Below are positions 47,084 through 58,474 of a stretch of 64,000 nucleotides of DNA, one piece after another. Position 1 is the stretch's first letter. Every line of letters begins with the position of its first letter. Position numbers and translations under genes: made by a program. The notes under the pieces were generated by a model. The model was not told where the DNA came from. It did no database searches and saw nothing but the letters and a program-made list of their open reading frames with translations. The stretch comes from Blasia pusilla (lineage: Eukaryota; Marchantiophyta; Marchantiopsida; Blasiales): NCBI GenBank assembly GCA_050084515.1, contig CM114271.1, positions 59,210,001 to 59,274,000 of the forward strand, written 5' to 3'.

Positions 47084-47628
47084 ATTGGGTCTTTTTTTTT
47101 AGTATGTTGAAATTCATAATAGCACAGTTATCTAAACCATAGCAAGTGGTCATTATTATGTGCTAGTTATTACTAGTATATAATTCTTTAAATAATTGAA
47201 ACAAGATTGACAAATGTAATGATAAACACAAGCTTTTCTTAATTGTAGAAGGTTTCAACCCGTTGAAAAGAGAAAAAAGAGATATTCCATAGAAAAATGT
47301 CCACATTCTAGTAATGAAACTCTCTTAATCATAAATGGAATAAATATGAATTGTAACTACAATTAGGAAAGGAAAAAACCTTTTTCCTATTTTTTAATTG
47401 GGGGAGCAATATATCTGAATATTAAAATTTTATTCAGGCTTCCATTCTATCATTAAAGAAAGCAGAATTTTGGTATTTTGAAATTATTTTTTATTTAAAG
47501 GGCACTACTAAACATAACTAATGATTTCTTTTGATCGGATTATATTCATATAGATGGTTTATAAGATAACTTATCTATTTACTTATCCTAGATGAACGCA
47601 TAAATCCACAAGTAGGCACATGATGAAA

Positions 47629-47656
47629 CTAGTAAGGTGTCCGTGCGATGCACGGG
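47629..47656 (-). mobile_element. Helitron 3' terminus (CTAG end with hairpin)
   Basis: On the minus strand CCCGTGC-ATC-GCACGG (47641-47655) is followed by ACACCTTA and CTAG (47632-47629), then T. The same arrangement with GCACGGACACC occurs at 10476. The element extends rightward; its 5' end may be the TCTATACTATTAAC at 49133 if the short Helitron 48954-49133 is nested or shares it. Confidence 0.6.
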
Positions 47657-48444
47657 AAATAAAAATGTGTTTGAAGAACTCTTAAAAGTGTATAGCTAGT
47701 GAAAGGATTAATGATGTTGCACACAAATTCAAATTTTTTTGTTGTTGCCTGTAGCCTGTGAAACATTTTCTTGCTACCCATTTGCCTTGTGTCAAACAGA
47801 GAGATGTTTGCAAATCAAGAAGGCACTCCACCATAAAAATATAGATTGGTAAGAATTTTGAAATATATATTTTCTCCTTGCTTTTTTTTATGCCATTCTT
47901 AAGTTAGATTTATTTCTCACATTATATTCCTTTATTTACTGAGTGAAGTCAATGAAGAGAAAGTAATTGCCTCTTTGGAAGTATGATTTGACCCAAAAAT
48001 AATGCGGCCCTAGCCTATCATTTAGACACTCTAGACCTTTGAGACGTATCTTTGAGTATATGAACTCAATGTTGATATCAACGAAGAAGTTTCAGCTACG
48101 GTATGATGTGTTTTGTATGGTCTTTCAATATGACGAGGAGGATGATAATAAGGGTGAAAATGAAGAGGAGGAACAGAGATCTAGAAACATTGCCGTGGAT
48201 ATCTTTTATTCTTAAAGATAGATGAAGAAAACTTAAATGTTTTTAAGGAGAATCACTTGAAATATGTCGTGCGCATACACATCGTTACACAACATAGATT
48301 GTTATCACCAAACACACACACAAACACGCACGATCCCATGCTAATTCATGGCATCCAAACAACGAGACAAGAAGTACCAGAATATCTCCAATAAAATAAC
48401 ATCCAATCTCTCTCAATACCATAGCTCTCAAATGTGTGCACTCT

Positions 48445-48720
48445 CACATGTTTCTCTCAATGTCAAACCAAACTCACTCTCATAATGAGAGACTTGGGTT
48501 ACACACACAAGGCAAGCAACACCATAGCTCTGCCGTCTCATGCTAAGATGTTCAACAAAGAGAGAATGAGCTCTTAAGCTCTCTCTCTCCTTGAGGTATA
48601 CCCCTCCCCTCTCCTAAGCTCTCTCCATGATAACCTATGCTCCCAAGTCATCTCCTTGGCTCTTAACTTGATGTAGGAGGTCAATGGTCACTCACCAAAA
48701 ATAGAAAGTTGATCATATAC
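48445..48720 (+). repeat. Dispersed repeat, copy B
   Basis: Diverged counterpart of 28535-28860 (ATGTCAAACCAAACTCACTC, GTTCAACAAAGAGA, AAAATAG). Family unknown. Confidence 0.55.
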
Positions 48721-48775
48721 TCGAAATAATACTTACCTAAAATAGCAAGTTACTCAATATGGCTCCACATGAGCC

Positions 48776-48819
48776 GAAACGAAGGGGAAACCTAAGAGAG
48801 CAGGTTTCCCCTTCGTTTC
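48776..48819. repeat. Perfect 18-bp inverted repeat, 8-base loop
   Basis: GAAACGAAGGGGAAACCT (48776-48793) and its complement (48802-48819). Confidence 0.9.
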
Positions 48820-48953
48820 CCAAGGCCTCAGTGGGTCATCCTCAACCTCCTGAGTCTGTCCTCCACTACTCGTGAAGGCGCTCTACTAGATCTCACGGAT
48901 CTATCCTAAAAGACGTGACAAATATGAGATTAGTTGTTTCACACAATTAGGGA

Positions 48954-49133
48954 CTAGTTAGAACCCATGAGGGGACCGTGTATGCACGGTCTACTCTATG
49001 GTCCCTAAAGCCCCATTATTTGAATGCCCCCCTCTCCCTATCCCTCCCCAAACCCCCTCCCCCTACCCATGCCACGGGAGGAATTCTCCCGTATCGCCAT
49101 TTGAAAAAACCGATCTTTTGTTAATAGTATAGA
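48954..49133 (-). mobile_element. Short non-autonomous Helitron (about 180 bp)
   Basis: The minus strand starts TCTATACTATTAACAAAAG at 49133 with A before it and ends ...GACCGTG-CATA-CACGGTC hairpin (48979-48996 region), then CTAG at 48957-48954 followed by T. Both terminal signatures are present and no coding sequence lies between. Confidence 0.65.
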
Positions 49134-49139
49134 TAAAAG

Positions 49140-50432
49140 TGTGCGGATTCTTTTTTTAGAGAGTCCTTATTCAGTTGGATCACTATTTTTGTGAGTGAAT
49201 GTCATGCAAGTGTCTTATGAGTACATTACAAGATCATTGTGATTGCACTAGTCTTTGCAAGTGGGATATTTTTATGAGTATTTTGCTAGTGTTCATTATT
49301 TGTGAGCCCTGTAATGGACTCCAACACTTTTTGCAAGTCCAATTTGATACCAATTTGATTATTACCTGAAAAACATAATCTTTTTGCAAGTGTGTGCACT
49401 AGAAAGGAAATTACTTCTATAGCAATTGAACCTTTGCGGATGATTAATAACATAAATTTTGTACAATAAATGATTACGTTGGAGAATTTTACTTCTCATG
49501 TGGATGACTTTTCAGAAGTAGTCAGAGATTGCAAGCAAGGAGAGAGATAAAGAAGGGGAAGAAAATAACTCAAAATTGACTTCCATTGAATTTTATACTC
49601 CAAGAAAACATACTAGCACCATTTTGGCGAGTCAAACCATACTCTAGACCTTGGTTTTGCTTTGTAAGTCCAAAAACTCCAAGGTTATACACGGACAAAG
49701 TCCACGTGCACGAAGTAATGTCCATCCCTAGTACGTACATGTCTGTGGGGGCCCCAGTTCCCGTGGACCACACCCCAGCCTAGCAATCCACCGCAAGTTC
49801 TTGCCACATATTTTCCACGATCCATCAAGCCTGCCTTGACCCGCGTCAGTGCATGCACATCCATTTGGTCCAGATCCCCATCTTGCACCCTTAATCCAAG
49901 CACGTTTATGTTCCCACGTTTTGAGCCCGCACAAGCAATCCAGATACCACAAAACCCAAGCAAGGGACTGATTTGGCATGTTCGGACAAGTCCATGTTTT
50001 TGCAACCCCAAAGGACTCCCACACATGACCAATATTCATGTCATTCATTTCATAAAGTGGAATCTAAACACGTTTGCATATAACTTGCAAATAGGGCTCA
50101 CGTATTTTGCGGGTCCAAACTAGTAGAAGACTCGCAATGGACTTGCAAAAAAATTGCAAAGCATTTACAAAAATGAAAAGTAATAAAATAGTCCAACCCT
50201 CCCAAAAACGCATAATTTTCCACACTTTCATCGAGTATAACACCTCTTTTGGTTTATTTCACCACTCAGACTATGGCGAAGCCCTACGAGATTTTATTCT
50301 CTCTCAATAATTTTATTTTGCTTTTTAATTTTACACCTATGCCAAGTGTGACAAGCGGGAGATAGATTTAGCTAGGAGGGAGTGGGGGAGAAGTGTCCTT
50401 GAGTTCTGACCCTTGGGTCAAGAAAAGGCCTA
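49140..50432. other. No gene supported
   Basis: Minus-strand frames of 106 and 115 codons overlap at 49685-50048 in different phases. Neither has a domain, splice context or coding-like neighbour. Part of the surrounding repeat DNA. Confidence 0.4.
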
Positions 50433-50530
50433 AGTGATCAATCCAATATCCCTATAGTGGATATGAGGGATGAATTATTCACCCCAAATTCATCCCTCAT
50501 ATCCACTATAGGGATATTGGATTGATCACT
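50433..50530. repeat. Perfect 44-bp inverted repeat with 10-base loop
   Basis: Arms 50433-50476 and 50487-50530 are exact reverse complements, starting AGTGATCAATCC and ending GGATTGATCACT, with loop ATTCACCCCA. Transcribed, it would form a long perfect hairpin. No open frame. Could be a foldback/MITE element or a small-RNA precursor. Confidence 0.95.
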
Positions 50531-53305
50531 ATTCTTACTTGCTATTTGAAAGTTAAAAGGCAAGTTTCACGTTTTTTTTTTAGTGGATGTAGCGTTGGAG
50601 GGTATCTTGACTTGCCATTGACTTAGAGAGTATGTCATTGCACAAGGTTGAGATGAACCTCTCAAAAAAATGATTGAACGTTAGGATTTGCGAGTTCTTG
50701 AGTAATATGTGATTAGTTTGTGTCTCTTAGGACTCATAAAATGTGGCAGTCTAGGGATGGGAAAGTGCGGCTAAGGAAGGCTGCCAATCAAGATCCAATA
50801 TCTCTCAACACCATAACTTTCTATTTCCACGAGTTTCATCTTATATCCTATCCAATTCAAACCTCAAGAATGTAAAGGAAAATCATATACATTATAGATT
50901 AAAATATTTCAATTTGAGTTTCTTCCCCCATCAATTTTTTGAGGAGTTGGATTAAAGAAGGGGTTGCAAAATTTTGGTCTCCATCACTGAATAGCAATTG
51001 CAAACATGATTATAAATAGTGTTGAAGGTGATCTTAATGTCAAGAAAATTGTAGAAAGCTTGAGATATATGAAGTCTAGGATGAAGTCTTCATCCATCTT
51101 GTTGAAAGTTCTCACAACAGGGTCTTTCGCTCAAAATTTGGACAACAAGAACATTTAATTCAAAAATAGTCTTCTTGGCGTGGCGGTGCATGTTTGAGAT
51201 TTGTACAAAGATCTAGAAAGACCTCTAAGAAGCATAAAGCCTCCACTTCAAGGTAAATCTACATTAGACTCTAGTAGATCTCACTATCGTCATGAGTTAG
51301 TTAAATTAGATTAATACATGTGTTCATCTCGTGACCATTGTGAGGAAAATGATTTATTTTTTGATATTCAAATTTTTGGTACTATTTGATTCCTTGTTAG
51401 GATGTGATCCATAGAGCCAATTGAGAAAGTCCATCATAGAGCTTCTCTTGATCCTCACATGAGAGGATTCCTTTTTCAATACTTAGGTGAAGTGCTCCAA
51501 GACTTAAGACTTTGCATTGTCTCAATTTAGTTGGAACGACCAAATTCATATCTTTAGTCCAAAAATTCTAAGGTTCTAAGTCAGACAACTTCATCCTAGG
51601 AGCTCTAAGATTCAAAGTTTGATTTTCTCCTTCCTCTCTCAATGAGATGAATCCAAGTGTAGAACAAGGACCACTAAAACATATGAGCAAAATGTAATTT
51701 TTAAAAGGAAAAAAGCTTAGTAGTTATCATAACGTTATAAGAACACAAACCCTAAATAAGAATTCAAGAAGACGTGTCAAGTACGATTACGGATTCCTTG
51801 AGAAATTAAAGGGGTCCCGAGCTAGCGCGTTAAGACTAGTAAGATGTTCGTACCATGCTCGAATAGTAGATACAATCCGTAATTTGCCCTTTTCACCATA
51901 TGTGGTATATGTGTGCAAGGAGTGGCACTTGCCAAATAACACTAGGTTAGAATACTTATCATCTTATGGAAACTTTTTCTTGTTACTCCATCCACCCCCT
52001 TTGTTGAGCCAAGAGGTGATGAAGAAGTATAGCGTTAATATATTGCCTTTTTTTGGGGGAAGGAAGAAAGCCATCTAAGCCATTAGTTGAAGGTCAAAAA
52101 GGTCCAATTTGCGAGGTCCATCGCTCGTGAGCTCAGGCAATCGGTTCCCCCCATCAAACATTCCACTCTTCCTTCCTCAGCGATCGTCGTCCTGAACGGG
52201 TGTCGCACTGTCGTAATGAGGTCTCTTCAATGGATTTGTGCGCAAGTACGTCCACACATACGTACAGGGAGGAGTGCCTGTCGAAGGACATGGATCGCTA
52301 GTGATGGGACAGATCGAGAGAAACTCGTGAACGCAATTGGGAATTTGGACGTTTGTAAGAATTGAAGGTTCTTAGCGTAGTGGAGCAGTACTTGTTTCAC
52401 CTCCAGAAGTTTCTGAATCAGGCTCTGGCGCTTCGGAACAAGTTCCGAACTTCCGGTCAGACTTGAAACGTCTCGGACCGGATTTTGCTTCACCTCCTTC
52501 TTGGAAGTGGAGAATTTGGAGTGGTGTACTAGATTTACTGCGACGTGATTTGAAACTTTCCGGCTCTCCTTGAGGGTCTGCTCGCGATGGCCGTCCTGTG
52601 CGGACACACCTACCCACAGGCTTCACGAGCAATACTGTCCTCACATTGCATGAAAAGTACTACGCACGGAGTTTCCATGCACTGCGATGGAATGAGAGGA
52701 CTGGCGAGTCATGGTACTAGTCCAAAGCTAGTGCTCCGGGTGATGGCGTCTCATCACACCACGGGAGGAAGGTAGGGGTGAACGTGTACGTCCACAGAGA
52801 TCCAACGGTTGTCTGCAACGACCAGCGTACGAAAGATCATGAGAGTAGGAATAGGACGAAGAGTAGAGTGCCGACCACTTCAGAGAGTAAACGGAAATAC
52901 AGAGGTCGATCAAGGGTTTAGGGTCCATGAATGCTTGCCCGAGAAGCTGTAGTACCCCTGTTCTTTTCTTGCAGGTTCTGAATTCTTCCAAAACTGAAGC
53001 CCATCGGATTGGTCTCCGCAGAATTGCGTGTTTATCAAAATCGTGTCTGCCGGGAGCATAGCTGCTGCATTAGTTTTATCATTTCGTAGAGTCTGTCTAG
53101 CTTTTGAGTCGTAGTTCAAATTGCAGTGTGGACGAAACCAGAGTGCAGTTGGAGCCCATACGATTGGTCTCCTTGCACAGAGGTGTAGCATTTATTTCTT
53201 CTTCCTGCCGTCTCGAGTGTTGAAGGTTGCGTAGAGTCTTTACCAAAGTGGCTTTTGCCCTGCCTTCCGGAATTTGGAAGAAAAATCCGAAAGGCAGTGC
53301 TGAAG
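50531..53305. other. No gene recognised; decayed Helitron end at 51836
   Basis: GACTAGTAAGATGTTCGTACCATGCTCGAA at about 51834 is a decayed version of the Helitron 3' end at 47629 (ACTAGTAAGGTGTCCGTGCGATGCACGG). From about 52090 the composition changes (GC rises), with several short frames on both strands but no domain I recognise. Confidence 0.4.
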
Positions 53306-54013
53306 ATCAGACATGAGAGGACTCGCAGTGCGTGACGGTGTGCTAACTGCCATTGCAGTGTCGATCGGAATGATGCTGCCCCAACTGGACCCCTTGCACG
53401 GCCCAATCCCGAGGTGACTACGTTCTTCAGCTCAGCTCTTGCTCTAGGAAGGTGGACAGATTATCAGCTGATATTTTACGTTGAGCAACTTGTGCCAGAG
53501 CGGATGAGTAGTCATCTGATCTCCTGCATAATCTTTCGTTCCTTGAATCAGTCACATGATGCGGAAGATCACTAGTGCAACTTCAATGCATGAGCTAGTC
53601 GATCCAAATCTAGTGACTCTTGGTGGGACTTCAATCCAACGAGCCCTACCTTTGGTAAATCTAGCATTCGTGGCCAGTTCAGCAGGTGCCTCCACAATTC
53701 TGAATGGGATGGGGCCAGTGTTTCAGTTTTTCAGGGATGCAAATGACCCATGAAATGGTTGGTCTCATCGAAAGCATAAACGTTTTGATCGTTTAGCTAT
53801 TGTGCAGAGCTCTCTGCTCGAAGCTGTAAGAATTCAAATGGATGCTCTCTCCAACAACGACAAACCTCGCCCAGACCATGGCTTGGAGGTACGTCTCAGA
53901 TTGTTTGCACTAATCAGAATATCTGCTCTTATTAAAGCTGTCCATAGGGAAATGGCAATGAACTGCCTAAGGCGGATTTTTAGAGTTAATTCTTGTGACA
54001 CCAGATTGGATTA
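53306..54013 (+). pseudogene. Frameshifted remnant of an unidentified protein-coding gene
   Basis: Three overlapping plus-strand segments read as one protein when followed across frames: GVLTAIAVSIGMMLPQLDPL (from about 53335), then ALGRWTDYQLIFYVEQLVPE, then MHELVDPNLVTLGGTSIQRA and ILNGMGPVFQFFRD (53556-53753), then LLEAVRIQMDALSNND and EVRLRLFALI (53802-54013). Frame changes near 53400, 53555 and 53755 break it. The peptide has the look of an alpha-helical repeat region of a large conserved protein, but I cannot name the family. Confidence 0.5.
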
Positions 54014-55639
54014 GGGTTGCAAGTGGTTGCCTGAACGTTGGACAAATTGCAAGGTTGATAAGAGGGATGTTTCCTCACTTTTGAGAATTCATACCCATGA
54101 TACCATGTACACCGAGAGTCTGGATCTTTTGAGGTTTCTGTCAGCTACCAAGTTTATTTGGTCACCATTCAATACCCACCCCCAGTGCCTCGCCTCATAT
54201 CGGCTGTGGATTTCCAGCTAAGGATTGCTGTCTCCTTCCTTTTGGAGAGTAACTTTTCAATTTTGCTCTAAACCCATGCTACTCCCGAGGTTTTAGGAAA
54301 TGGAAGGGAAGAGCTCCTTAGTCCAGTTTCCCTCAATGCAGTTAAGGCGCAACTGTCCGTCACACTTCAATGTTAAGTCAATGATAGGCTTTTTTAAAGT
54401 GCAACCCAGCTGAGTACTTACGCTTTCTGCTTAGGTGATGTACTATTTTGCAAACACTGAGGGGACTTTGAGTGGGAGCTCACTTCCACGATATTTCGGA
54501 TTCGCATCAGACCTTTATCACTTTGGCCACTTCGCTCTGAAGTTTAGAACTCGGTATGTCAAGAATCGCACATTGTGAACTCTTCCACCTCCTCCTCTGA
54601 AACTCTGCAACTAAGACAAAACAGGCCATTGTTGCCTGTGAGTTAGTATGAGACTAGATTGTAAATGGACAGATGAAGGCGCTGCTTCGGTTATTCTCAA
54701 GTGATCTGAGGTTGCCGTGTCGTATCTTGTAGGTATCCACAGCTGCTGAATCATGTAGGGTATGAAATAGTACAACTTGAGGAAGCCCAACGTACAACCA
54801 AGGGCCGTGCTCGAGTGATGGTGACTGACAAATGTTTGGAGCAAAGCACTTGGATGTTTACGATGTCCAAACAACCTCGTGGACAGAAAATGCCATGCTG
54901 GCTGACAGATTGCCTCCTGAAGGTATCACAAGAAGAATTATAAGAACAGTACCGCTTTGCCAAATTTTCCCTGACGAATATGAATCTAAGTACCCAATCA
55001 GAAGCCTTAATTGCTATCATAAGCTTACCTGCGGTCCAAGCTTATGATAGCAACTAATTTACCACCCGGCACCTACCTCGAGTTGATAAGCCCATGAGCA
55101 CGTGAGGTACCAGTTGGGGTCCCACAGGCACCACACATTGCTTGGTAGTTCAAAACATTATACCCCTTCATCTTGGAATATATAAGAAAAAGACTCTGAT
55201 GACCAAATGTTAATACAAGTATATCTGCTATGTGCGTTAATACTGGTGTAAACGCTGTTACATATACTCGTTTTACAATCTATTAGAAGAAACTAAGATT
55301 GCTTGGATAAGAGCTGTGATTGCACAAATGTCCATGGACACTGCTTTACACACGAGAAGCCCTTGTGCTGAGACGCTTAATCTGTGAACATATTGTGCCC
55401 ACGTGGATGGATTGTACCCGTAGTGTTCACACCAAGGTTTTATTTAGAGATAGCTCGGCAGTAACTGCAAGTAGATCAGGGATACGAAACATTTTCTGGA
55501 GGTTATTTCCTCTCAAACAGTAAAGAATAGTGTCCCATTTGAGTGTCACTTTAACAAGCAGCTTGTGAGATTGATTTTAGCACGAGGAAATCGTTCATTC
55601 ATAGTGGGTACTTTTCATTCTGACCAGGCCGCTGTGCAT
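54014..55639. other. No intact gene; possible continuation of the preceding remnant
   Basis: Short plus-strand peptides (for example VMYYFANTEGTLSGSSLPRY at about 54436 and QLLNHVGYEIVQLEEAQR at about 54739) look protein-like but are isolated. They may be further exons of the 53306 remnant. A 16-bp inverted repeat lies at 55011-55053. Confidence 0.3.
55011..55053. repeat. Perfect 16-bp inverted repeat, 11-base loop
   Basis: TTGCTATCATAAGCTT (55011-55026) and its complement (55038-55053). Confidence 0.9.
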
Positions 55640-58474
55640 CTAAAGTTTCGAAATAAACCTATCAATCTCACCACCTACACCTTTGGGACGTAAGCTTGTT
55701 CCTGATCCTGTGTGAGCTTCGCAAGGCATACTCCAGGCGGAAGTGATGGATCTACTCATGGCAACATTGATGTTGTCCCCATAATCACTGCTGGGAGTCT
55801 TGCGAAAATTTAGACCCAGATTGCGTGCAGGTGACAATCCTGCCTCGTCAAGAAAGGATTTCACTGCAGACTTGTACTCATCTGTGTGTCTTCTGAGATG
55901 TTCTGAAAACAAGAGAAAGATTATGTCAGCTCCAACATAATACTTTGCTGTAGGAAGAAAAGGAGACAAGGGACCAAAAAAGCACAAGCTGATTCTGGAC
56001 ACTACTAAATCTGTGTAGATAGAGAAGGAGACCGTGCACAGCGAAGAACCTGATGACCACTCACACCAAATCTGTGCAAATACTCATTGATAGGTCCCAA
56101 CGCTTGAAGATAATGCAATTTCCAACCACCCATTGAAACAACCCCAGGGAGGGAGACTTCAAGAAGATTCCAACTCAACTAGCTGAATATTCTTTCCCAT
56201 GTGGTGTATCTTGAGTAGATGATGTTCAAATCAAAAACTAACCAGGAAACAGTCACCTTTGAAAGAGAAGATTAGATACACTTTAGTGCACGAGCCATAT
56301 GCCATAATTTGCACGTCAGATCAAACTATGTCCTAGAACCTAGATACAAACTGTTTTTAGATACTACTTTTAGGACGGTTCATTTCAGTTCACTAAATTT
56401 AGAGAGGGACCAAACAGTTGGAATAAGTCAGGAGTTGTCAATTGATAATTTACAACGTTGCACAATCCAGATGGTAGAGTTGCACCTTAAACATACAGAG
56501 GAAGTCTTCGTTCCTTACCAACATGGGACGATTCATCCCACACAATAACAGTCACTTTGCATCCAAGGCTAGAGATTTCTGAGCTGAACTTTTGAATATC
56601 CTTGAATGGAGCCAGTTCATCGTCTTTGGAACACAATATAAGTATTGGGCCAAGTTCCTGCCATGTGAATACATCCACAATCATGCCTCTCAATACTTCA
56701 CAAAAACTGATCGCCAGCCACTACCTAAAAGTGGCTTCAACTCTCTTCAACCCATCATAAATCACATACAAACAAACTAAAACAAGTGGTGTAGTCAGTG
56801 AAAGTATTACCCTTTCCAAATTACTCACACAAGTTAAAACAAATGCTGTATTTGGTGAAGGTAATACCGCAGATTTGTAGATAGTGGACCACATTTCGGC
56901 CCTTTGGTTTTCAAAAGTTGGTAGTAGGAAGAAGTCGATGATCTTTGCAGTGCAATGGGCCATCCAAGTCACGATTCCAATCCTCTTCCCAGTTCCAATA
57001 ACCGTTGGGTGACTCACAAAATCTGCTCCAACTTTGCTGACAAAATCAATTGGGCTAGAATCATGTATCTGGCCAGTGTAGCAATCCCTTATGACCTGAT
57101 ACTTTTCCTGGAATGTTGCAGCTTAAAGACGGGATTAATATTAGACAGACTTTGCAATACAACTCACAGTTCATGGTGGAACACGTCAATTTTGGCTATC
57201 ATCTCCCATCCTTGCAACACCTTGCAGAGGTTGAGAGATGCTATTCTTCAAGGCAATGATGTCATCCAATCTAACCCCCTCCTAGACGTTCAGGCGTCAC
57301 TGGAAACTTATTCGACGAGCTTTAGCTGCCTTTGCAATCACTAACGTCAAGACACCAATCCTTGAGGCAGAAATACTATGGGCCACAGTCTTAGTCGACT
57401 TCATTGGAAATTAAACAACGTACCAATGTACAGTCCACTCCCTCGCAGCTCCCCTGCAGTATCTGGTTGCAACCCCAATAAAAACACTTCAACTCCAAAA
57501 CCAAACGTGAGGCAGACAGCATTTGGTGAGAAAAGCAACTTCAAATATGAGTGCATGATGTTGAGGTTTAGCTCTGAGAAGAATGCATTTTGCACCCAAT
57601 TACCTGAGACAAAATATGGTCGACGAGTGATCTCTCATGCACAAAGCAACCTGCAGGAGACACCTTTGCAATTTGTCCAATAGCATTTACGTACCTGTAA
57701 GATCTTGTACAGAGCTGCCTGGAATCCACCAGAAAACGTGGCGAAAACAATTGGTCTTGGTCTTCTAATGACTTCCTGAAATGCAGGGGTTTCTTCCGTT
57801 AAGTATCTGAGCTGCCTCACTCGCGTTCTAAAAATGAACTGCGATGTCTTGTTTAGATATTAACTTAGAAGTACAGTAATTTAAATCTCAATTGACGAGT
57901 AAAATGATTTGCTCCAGAAGCCAAGCACCCATTTCCTTCACTCTTTTCAGTTCGGTTCGAAACTTACCTGGGCTAAAACGTCAAGGATCCGGACAGCCAA
58001 GGCCTTTCCCAGGCGCGGGGACCAGCTGCACAAGACAAAGTGTAAGAAATCGAATGTCCACTTGTAGCAAAGATGAAAAACATCTATAATTCGGGAACGA
58101 GCGCACCCCAGTGATACAACGAAAGCCATAAAGCGTTCAACCGAAGCAACAGCCAGTGTTAAGGAATTGACTTTCACTTCGTGACCTAGAAACTATTGGG
58201 ATCATACGTCTCGATAATCCAAGCACAACTGCAGTTTAGTAAAAGAGAGGTAGGGTTGGGGAGAAACGAACAGGTTGATGACTTCCGGATGACTAATGAG
58301 AGAATCCCAATTACATGAAGCATAGAAGCGAGAATAGGGCTTAAATTGCCGTGGTTTGGAAAACATCCAAGTCGTAGCCACCACAATTCCTGCAGATTGC
58401 TCTGAATGTGAGCGCGCCCAATACAGATCTCTGTCGCCACTGACACCGGCACTCTTCTCGTTCTGCTCCTCCAT
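55640..58474 (-). CDS. TMEM53/DUF829 family alpha/beta hydrolase-like protein (6 exons)
   Basis: Family of alpha/beta-hydrolase-fold proteins; animal TMEM53 is a nuclear-envelope/ER membrane protein, and the plant function is unknown. Exons on the minus strand: 58272-58474, 57968-58025, 57695-57811, 56868-57107, 56519-56657, 55640-55902, all GT..AG; the sum is 1020 nt, 339 residues. The family signature is visible: IVVATTWMFSKPRQFKPYS with YASCNW near the N-terminus, IVFATFSGGF (nucleophile-elbow Ser), LILCSKDDELAP (acidic residue) and DESSHVEHLRRHTDEY (His), the last assembled across the final intron. Start ATG at 58474 lies just before MEEQNEKS. The exon 3 acceptor at 57812 is chosen by phase and is the least certain junction. 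Confidence 0.85.

Larger units (their letters stand above)
37970..47084 (-). mobile_element. Helitron with RepHel coding remnants (proposed limits)
   Basis: Rolling-circle transposon. RepHel coding runs on the minus strand from 43163 to 38038. A 5' end TCTATAATATTAAAAGAG starts at 47084 on the minus strand, preceded by A as expected for insertion between A and T. Near the other end lies a hairpin with a CCCGT...ACGGG core (37972-38022); a clean CTRR was not found beyond it, so the 3' limit is uncertain, as is whether the 47084 end belongs to the same element. Confidence 0.55.

Noticed and set aside
49685-50048. Overlapping 106- and 115-codon minus-strand frames
   Set aside because: Two phases of the same DNA, Gly/Trp/Cys-rich, no domain; no sign that either is translated.
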